Source: Mytilus californianus (lineage: Eukaryota > Mollusca > Bivalvia > Mytilida > Mytilidae). Taken from it: a stretch of DNA of 64,000 bases. Of the stretch, positions 60,401 to 64,000 are shown piece by piece (position 1 is the stretch's first letter; each line of letters begins with the position of its first letter). The notes under the pieces were generated by a model that did no database searches, was not told where the DNA came from, and saw only the letters and a program-made list of their open reading frames with translations. Location of the stretch: positions 8,013,501 to 8,077,500 of the forward strand of contig NW_026262701.1 of assembly GCF_021869535.1 (NCBI RefSeq), given 5' to 3'. Made by a program: the position numbers and the translations under genes.

Positions 60401-62283
60401 GACAAGAGACAAAATTAAAAGCCGGACAAATTATAAAATGATATACAATTCATAAATTGAAATATTGAGAAACAAGACCCTAAAATTATTCAATATTCTT
60501 CAAAATGATTTACTGTGAAAGTACTTTTATCGTGGGTACTAATTTTCGTGGTTTGAACTGAAGTTACATGTTCGTGGGTTCTTAAATTCGTGGATTTTTA
60601 ATTTTCTGAAGAAGGAAAAAATCAAGAGAAGAATTTGAAGCCATCAAAATCGAAGATTCTTGAAAATAGTTATATGTTTACAAATTGTCTCGATTGAAGG
60701 AAATTGTAAAGTAAACATTTTATTGTTGCACATGTGTTTAAACAGAAGTTATTACACTAATTAACCCAAGATTGAATCATCAACAGATTAAGTTACAGAT
60801 ACATAAAAATATCACAAATGTACTTAGAATTGTAGAATAAATCAATTAATATTGATGAAATAATAAACTAAAGCAAGCCCAATAAGAAATTATTTTTTTG
60901 TATGAGAATTATGATAGACAAAATGAACACTTCATCATCACATATCATTACCGGAAGTCTGATTTTCTTTGCTCAAAACTAAATTTTCAAAAGAATTAAA
61001 AGGTTAATTGTCGAACAGTTTATGTTTTTTTATGATTAAATGGGTAAAATCCTGTCTGAAGTTGGATATATATATTCATAGTGCGTTTGCTGATAGTCGA
61101 TGTATTCTCTAGATTATATGCCGTATCAGAGACATATACGTCTGATATGTCCCTGGCCGTATCCATTTGGTCAAACATACATGGGTATCTTTCCATGTCA
61201 TCATTTGGACAACAGTTGTTATATATCGTTGGACACTTAAATTCGTGGATAAAGCCATCCACGAAAACCACGAAAATTGGTACCCCACGAATAAAAGTAT
61301 TTGACAGTATTACCTCTCTTTAAAAAAATAAACTCATTAAAGATACCCGGCTTATAATCGTGCGTTTCAAATTGACTTTACCTTGATGTTTGAGATATGA
61401 ATGATCAGCCTTACGACTAATAATGATTTTTCTTATGACATAAAAAACAAAATTTTTACTAGATTTGTTTCTCTGCTTTGAAGGTATAAATATGAGATCC
61501 TGGCCAATATATAGCATGTATCAGCCTGATGCAATCCACGTGATATATGTAGCAGGAAAAGGTTACCTAGTGACATCTAATGAAGGTGATTCGAAAGATT
61601 ATTCAGACTGGGGAGGATTTAACGAAGAAGAACGTGTTCGAGATATCATCTTATCAGGTATTTAATTTCGTTGGAAAATATTAACGTATATATAACGTTA
61701 TTAATGTAAACTGTTATGAGGGTATATTGAAGAAGGAAAGAGATTTAGCTTTGCAACAGGCCACCTACGGGCCCTTCAAAGTTCTTTAACATGCAAAGAG
61801 CGTGGCTCTTCCACAACACGAGGCATTGAATTTAACGTCCCCATTCTAACCGGATGTGGCTGCGAGTTCAGACATCCTGCACAGTCAAATAGACGCCCTC
61901 TTTTGCAAAGGATTTACTACCGATTGGAAAAAAACTAAAGTGACAATATTTCTGTACCCAAGTCGCCTTTAGGATTTTTAAACATTGGCGTTAAAGGTTA
62001 AAGGCGGTAGGCAAACGAAAGTTTGGTGTTCATAAAAAGGTTCTTTTTATGTAATTGTATTCGTTAGGTAAAGCTCAACAAGATGAACTACAATGCAATG
62101 AAAAACAAGCTATTTGATATTTTTGCGCACATACTCAAAATGTTGTTTTTTTATATTTCATACGGTATAATAAATAAGTATTTGGTGTTAAATTGTACAC
62201 ATTTTTTTCAGAAAATTCTCCAATTGTAAAATGGGCTGCAGATCAAAACTTTTCTTCGACTATCCAAGACGATAACATGTTAG
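51083..62283 (+). CDS. msp130: MSP130-like secreted glycoprotein, copy B (exons 1-7, partial; exon 1 disrupted)
   Basis: Seven exons with the same lengths and phases as copy A (exon 1 apart): 51083-51426, 57437-57655, 57927-58110, 59477-59606, 60065-60176, 61484-61657, 62212-62283. The counterparts of exons 8-12 must lie beyond the right edge; none is visible in 62284-64000. Exons 2-7 are open and have good splice sites. Exon 1 contains a 124-bp repeat insertion (51185-51308) that shifts the frame between the signal peptide and the conserved part. The locus is therefore either a recent pseudogene, or uses a cryptic intron, or starts inside the insertion without a signal peptide. The product otherwise matches copy A. 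Confidence 0.75.
51185..51308 (+). mobile_element. 124-bp dispersed repeat fragment inserted in exon 1 of copy B
   Basis: Sequence such as gagaatggaaatggggaatg, caaagagacaacaacccgac and gaaattcccgcacccggagg is absent from copy A, where gtta is followed directly by the homolog of tctacattat. From memory it matches a very common bivalve repeat. No target-site duplication is obvious. Confidence 0.8.
52830..53230. repeat. Dispersed repeats in intron 1 of copy B
   Basis: aatgccgaactccaaggaaa through agctcaaacacatcaaaag is the reverse of the block at 29480-29600. It is followed by a second repeat type (gtgctgacttcttgactggtg, gataccctcggg) that also occurs near 40150-40250 and 56930-57010 on the other strand. 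Confidence 0.6.
53640..53830 (-). repeat. Repeat shared with intron 1 of copy A, opposite orientation
   Basis: ctcaggtgctccggaagggt through ccgaattagac-complement to gttacgacattaggaacata is the reverse complement of 25030-25210 (tatgttcctaatgtcgtaac to cttccggagcacctgagatc). A shorter third copy is at 56555-56690 on +. Confidence 0.75.
54367..54487. repeat. 121-bp palindrome with ACTCGCTTCACT hinge, intron 1 of copy B
   Basis: The arms caatgttcaaagttttg and caaaactttgaacattg pair at the outside, and ttcatggttaagtatt pairs with (ag)tacttaatcatgaa inside. The centre on the minus strand reads actcgcttcact. Confidence 0.8.
55740..55985 (+). repeat. Fragment of the Penelope-like relic family, intron 1 of copy B
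   Basis: aactgatttcaaacgagaaa, gcccgcaaatgtaaatacga and gaatattgtctttatcggta correspond to 2680-2885 at the end of the Penelope-like relic (aactgatttcaaacggaatt, gcccggaaatttagatacga, gaatattgtttttattggta). Confidence 0.65.
57437..57655 (+). CDS. Copy B exon 2
   Basis: 219 bp, phase 1 to 1. GGNILHVIDVENVTSPKILH, then DVDLTDIEYCGGHVF, ending KYNIT. Acceptor ctttcag, donor acag|gtaaag. Confidence 0.9.
57927..58110 (+). CDS. Copy B exon 3
   Basis: 184 bp, phase 1 to 2. VGPSPDMLSPTKDCKTILVA, then DPEGGVGIIKIENDN. Acceptor tttctag, donor aaa|gtaaat. No minisatellite in the following intron, unlike copy A. Confidence 0.9.
59477..59606 (+). CDS. Copy B exon 4
   Basis: 130 bp, phase 2 to 0. WSKLESKGLRFIHRVNNNNF to AYICLQ. 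Acceptor atttacag, donor cag|gtaatt. Nearly identical to copy A. Confidence 0.9.
60065..60176 (+). CDS. Copy B exon 5
   Basis: 112 bp, phase 0 to 1. ENNAIAVVDIASETIEDILP to DPSDKD. Acceptor attcag, donor gatg|gtatgt. Confidence 0.9.
60511..61309. mobile_element. About 800-bp inverted-repeat element, intron 5 of copy B
   Basis: The left end (tactgtgaaagtacttttat, then cgtgggtactaattttcgtgg) and the right end (ccacgaaaattggtacccca, then cgaataaaagtatttgacagta) are inverted relatives over about 45-50 bp. The interior shows no transposase; the 83-codon minus frame at 61020-61271 is not a known family. Likely a non-autonomous DNA transposon. Confidence 0.65.
61484..61657 (+). CDS. Copy B exon 6
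   Basis: 174 bp, phase 1 to 1. GINMRSWPIYSMYQPDAIHV, then LVTSNEGDSKDYSDWGGFNE. Acceptor tttgaag, donor tcag|gtattt. Differs from copy A at 7 of 58 residues. Confidence 0.9.
62212..62283 (+). CDS. Copy B exon 7
   Basis: 72 bp, phase 1 to 1. ENSPIVKWAADQNFSSTIQD. Acceptor ttttttcag, donor ttag|gtaaga. Last exon of copy B within the window. Confidence 0.88.
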
Positions 62284-63850
62284 GTAAGATATGTTTACTG
62301 CTACAATCCAAAAACGAATTACTTTAAATTATTGAAGTCATTGCTTTTTTGCACTTTACGAAATATTTTTAACAATTAGCTTTAGAAAAACAAAAGCTAT
62401 GGCGATTTCTCTAACAGAAGTATACTATCAATTCAAATTAAAATCAGCAAGTTTATTTAGAAGAACATCTAAAATTATCTATACACATGTGAAAGTTATT
62501 ACGTATCGGTTTGTCGTAACATTTTCTCATTTTCTCTACCGCTAGATGAATAAACTTTATCATATATCCAACATGTCTGATATATTTTATCTGATATAAT
62601 TACCAGATTTGTCAGGCTCCTAGTCCTGACAACTAGATATGAATTTGATATCGAATAGGTTGACGGATGACTCCGGGGAAGCAAGACCATTTGGTTTGAA
62701 CTGGGACTATTATACTAACGGGACTGGAAACTGATCGATCTGTTGAGATTTCATTACCCCGATGGCGGATTATTGATTTTTTGTTTTGATTGACAGCTTA
62801 ATTAGCCTTTGGTGAATGTAAACAATAGATTTCGGCGAACAAGTCAGCAATAGAATACCGTTAAACAGTTGGACGGCAAACGATTTAATGGCTTCTAAGG
62901 TCAAGACATTGGTCAAAAGGTCAGAGTTTACGGTTTTTTGGTAAACGTTCATGCCTCGTGGTTTTTTAACTCGTATCGTCTTATTTGTACTCGTACATTA
63001 ATAAAAATCCAAGTGTTCATTTTTGAATGAATAAGCTTCATTTTTCTTTATTATTATTATTATTAAAAAGTGTTGTTAAAGTATTCTAAATTCTCGAGTG
63101 AAGTGAAACTTTTTTTTCTGAAAAATTGCGTAGGTCTACGGAAAATTCCTGATTATTCCTTAAATAGGTATGGTAACGTGTCGGGGGTATAAAATATGAA
63201 GCAAAGCCATTTTTTACATGAAATATTCTTTAAAAGGATATGAAAATACACTCAGTGTTTGTACATGTTGGTTGTTAATAGAACAGTTTTTATAAATATA
63301 AATTTCATTCTAAAATTAAGGCTTCAATTAATTAAATTTTTATATGTAAATAAGTATCTAAAATAGAAAGTTGCCTAAATGTCATGAATGAGGTTAAAAC
63401 ACTGACAATTTTGCTAACTTTTACCAAAAATCTCTTTTTTATGACATACATTACAATTTCAGAAAAAGCTGCATAAAGTTATACATGTATCACATATTAA
63501 AATGCTAGTTTATATCATCATGATTATCATGATTATTACAATAAGTTGTTATTCAATTAATTAAAAAACATCAATTATTTTTGAATTGATAGCCCAAAAT
63601 ATTAATCTGGAATCAGTACATACATTTGTTTTTTAAACATCTATATACTATTCATTAGCAGAGAATTCATTAGGGAACTTATTAAAATGAAATTTTGCAC
63701 AAGACAGTCATGGCAGTTCACAATTACAGTGGTAATTATAAACATAATGACACAATTTTATTGTTGACATATGTGAATTGAAATCATTGCAGAATTTTTC
63801 TTTCAAATGATTTAATGTTAGTTAGTCACTTAGTACTTTAAATACTTAAC
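62284..63850. other. Intron 7 of copy B, no further exon seen
   Basis: I looked for the exon 8 start (GRLKITNMNGRN-like) and did not find it. The stretch is AT-rich with no recognisable repeat boundary. Confidence 0.5.
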
Positions 63851-63861
63851 CTGTACTAAAA

Positions 63862-63990
63862 TAAAGAGATGTGGTATGATTGCCAATGAGATAACAGACT
63901 AAAAACTATCTACCAGAGTCCAAATAATGTGTGTGTCATGTCTGTTAGCAGTTATAAGTCACTTTACAGACATCAACAATGAATACATTT
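63862..63990 (-). repeat. Start of a dispersed mussel repeat copy, reverse orientation
   Basis: agatgtggtatgattgccaa then gagataac matches the start of 15318-15665 and 35884-36190, diverging after about 35 bp. Confidence 0.6.
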
Positions 63991-64000
63991 CATTGTTTTC

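Noticed and set aside
1-64000. CRISPR array or bacterial operon
   Set aside because: Tandem repeats here have no unique spacers, the genes have introns, and there is no operon-like packing.

Overview
The window is AT-rich animal DNA with split genes, canonical GT/AG introns and very dense repeats. Several dispersed repeats (the one ending in 'tgtctcattggcaatcat', the 'agaaaagcgcttcgg' family, the 'agctcacctgacc' element) are ones I associate from memory with marine mussels (Mytilidae, probably Mytilus). That attribution rests on recall, not on a search.

The real protein-coding content is a tandem pair of paralogous genes on the + strand. Both encode a secreted MSP130-type protein (mesenchyme-specific cell surface glycoprotein, choice-of-anchor beta-propeller family), a biomineralisation-associated family. 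Copy A (24472-43112) can be assembled completely: 12 exons, 591 codons, signal peptide at the N terminus and a short hydrophobic C-terminal tail that could be a GPI-anchor signal. Copy B (from 51083) has the same exon sizes and phases through exon 7 and runs off the right edge of the window. Its first exon carries a 124-bp repeat insertion that breaks the reading frame. The two copies share a TATA box and a block of 5' untranslated sequence.

Left of the genes (1-24.3 kb) is a graveyard of mobile elements. In order: a decayed Penelope-like retroelement with a GIY-YIG domain before the reverse transcriptase (about 330-2900), a SINE-like tail and a GC-hinged palindrome (3.8-4.1 kb), homopolymer G tracts, more palindromes, a decayed LINE (9.35-14.57 kb) interrupted by other insertions, short tandem repeats, a 6.1-kb Ngaro/DIRS-type tyrosine-recombinase retroelement on the minus strand with intact split direct repeats (16752-22899), and a decayed Harbinger-type transposase (about 23190-24300).

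The introns and the space between the genes hold further repeats: an inverted-repeat cluster (intron 2 of A), a roughly 40-copy 59/60-bp minisatellite and a tRNA-derived SINE (intron 3 of A), copies of one dispersed family in introns 6, 8 and 11 of A, a repeat array with 501-bp units at 47.3-49.1 kb, and an 800-bp inverted-repeat element in intron 5 of B. Most long open frames outside the listed exons are by-products of these repeats.

The observations most worth following are: palindromes whose arms differ but whose centres share a CTCG-type hinge; the Ngaro-type element whose terminal repeats are nearly perfect while its genes are ruined; and the repeat insertion in exon 1 of copy B, with an in-frame cryptic intron that could rescue it.
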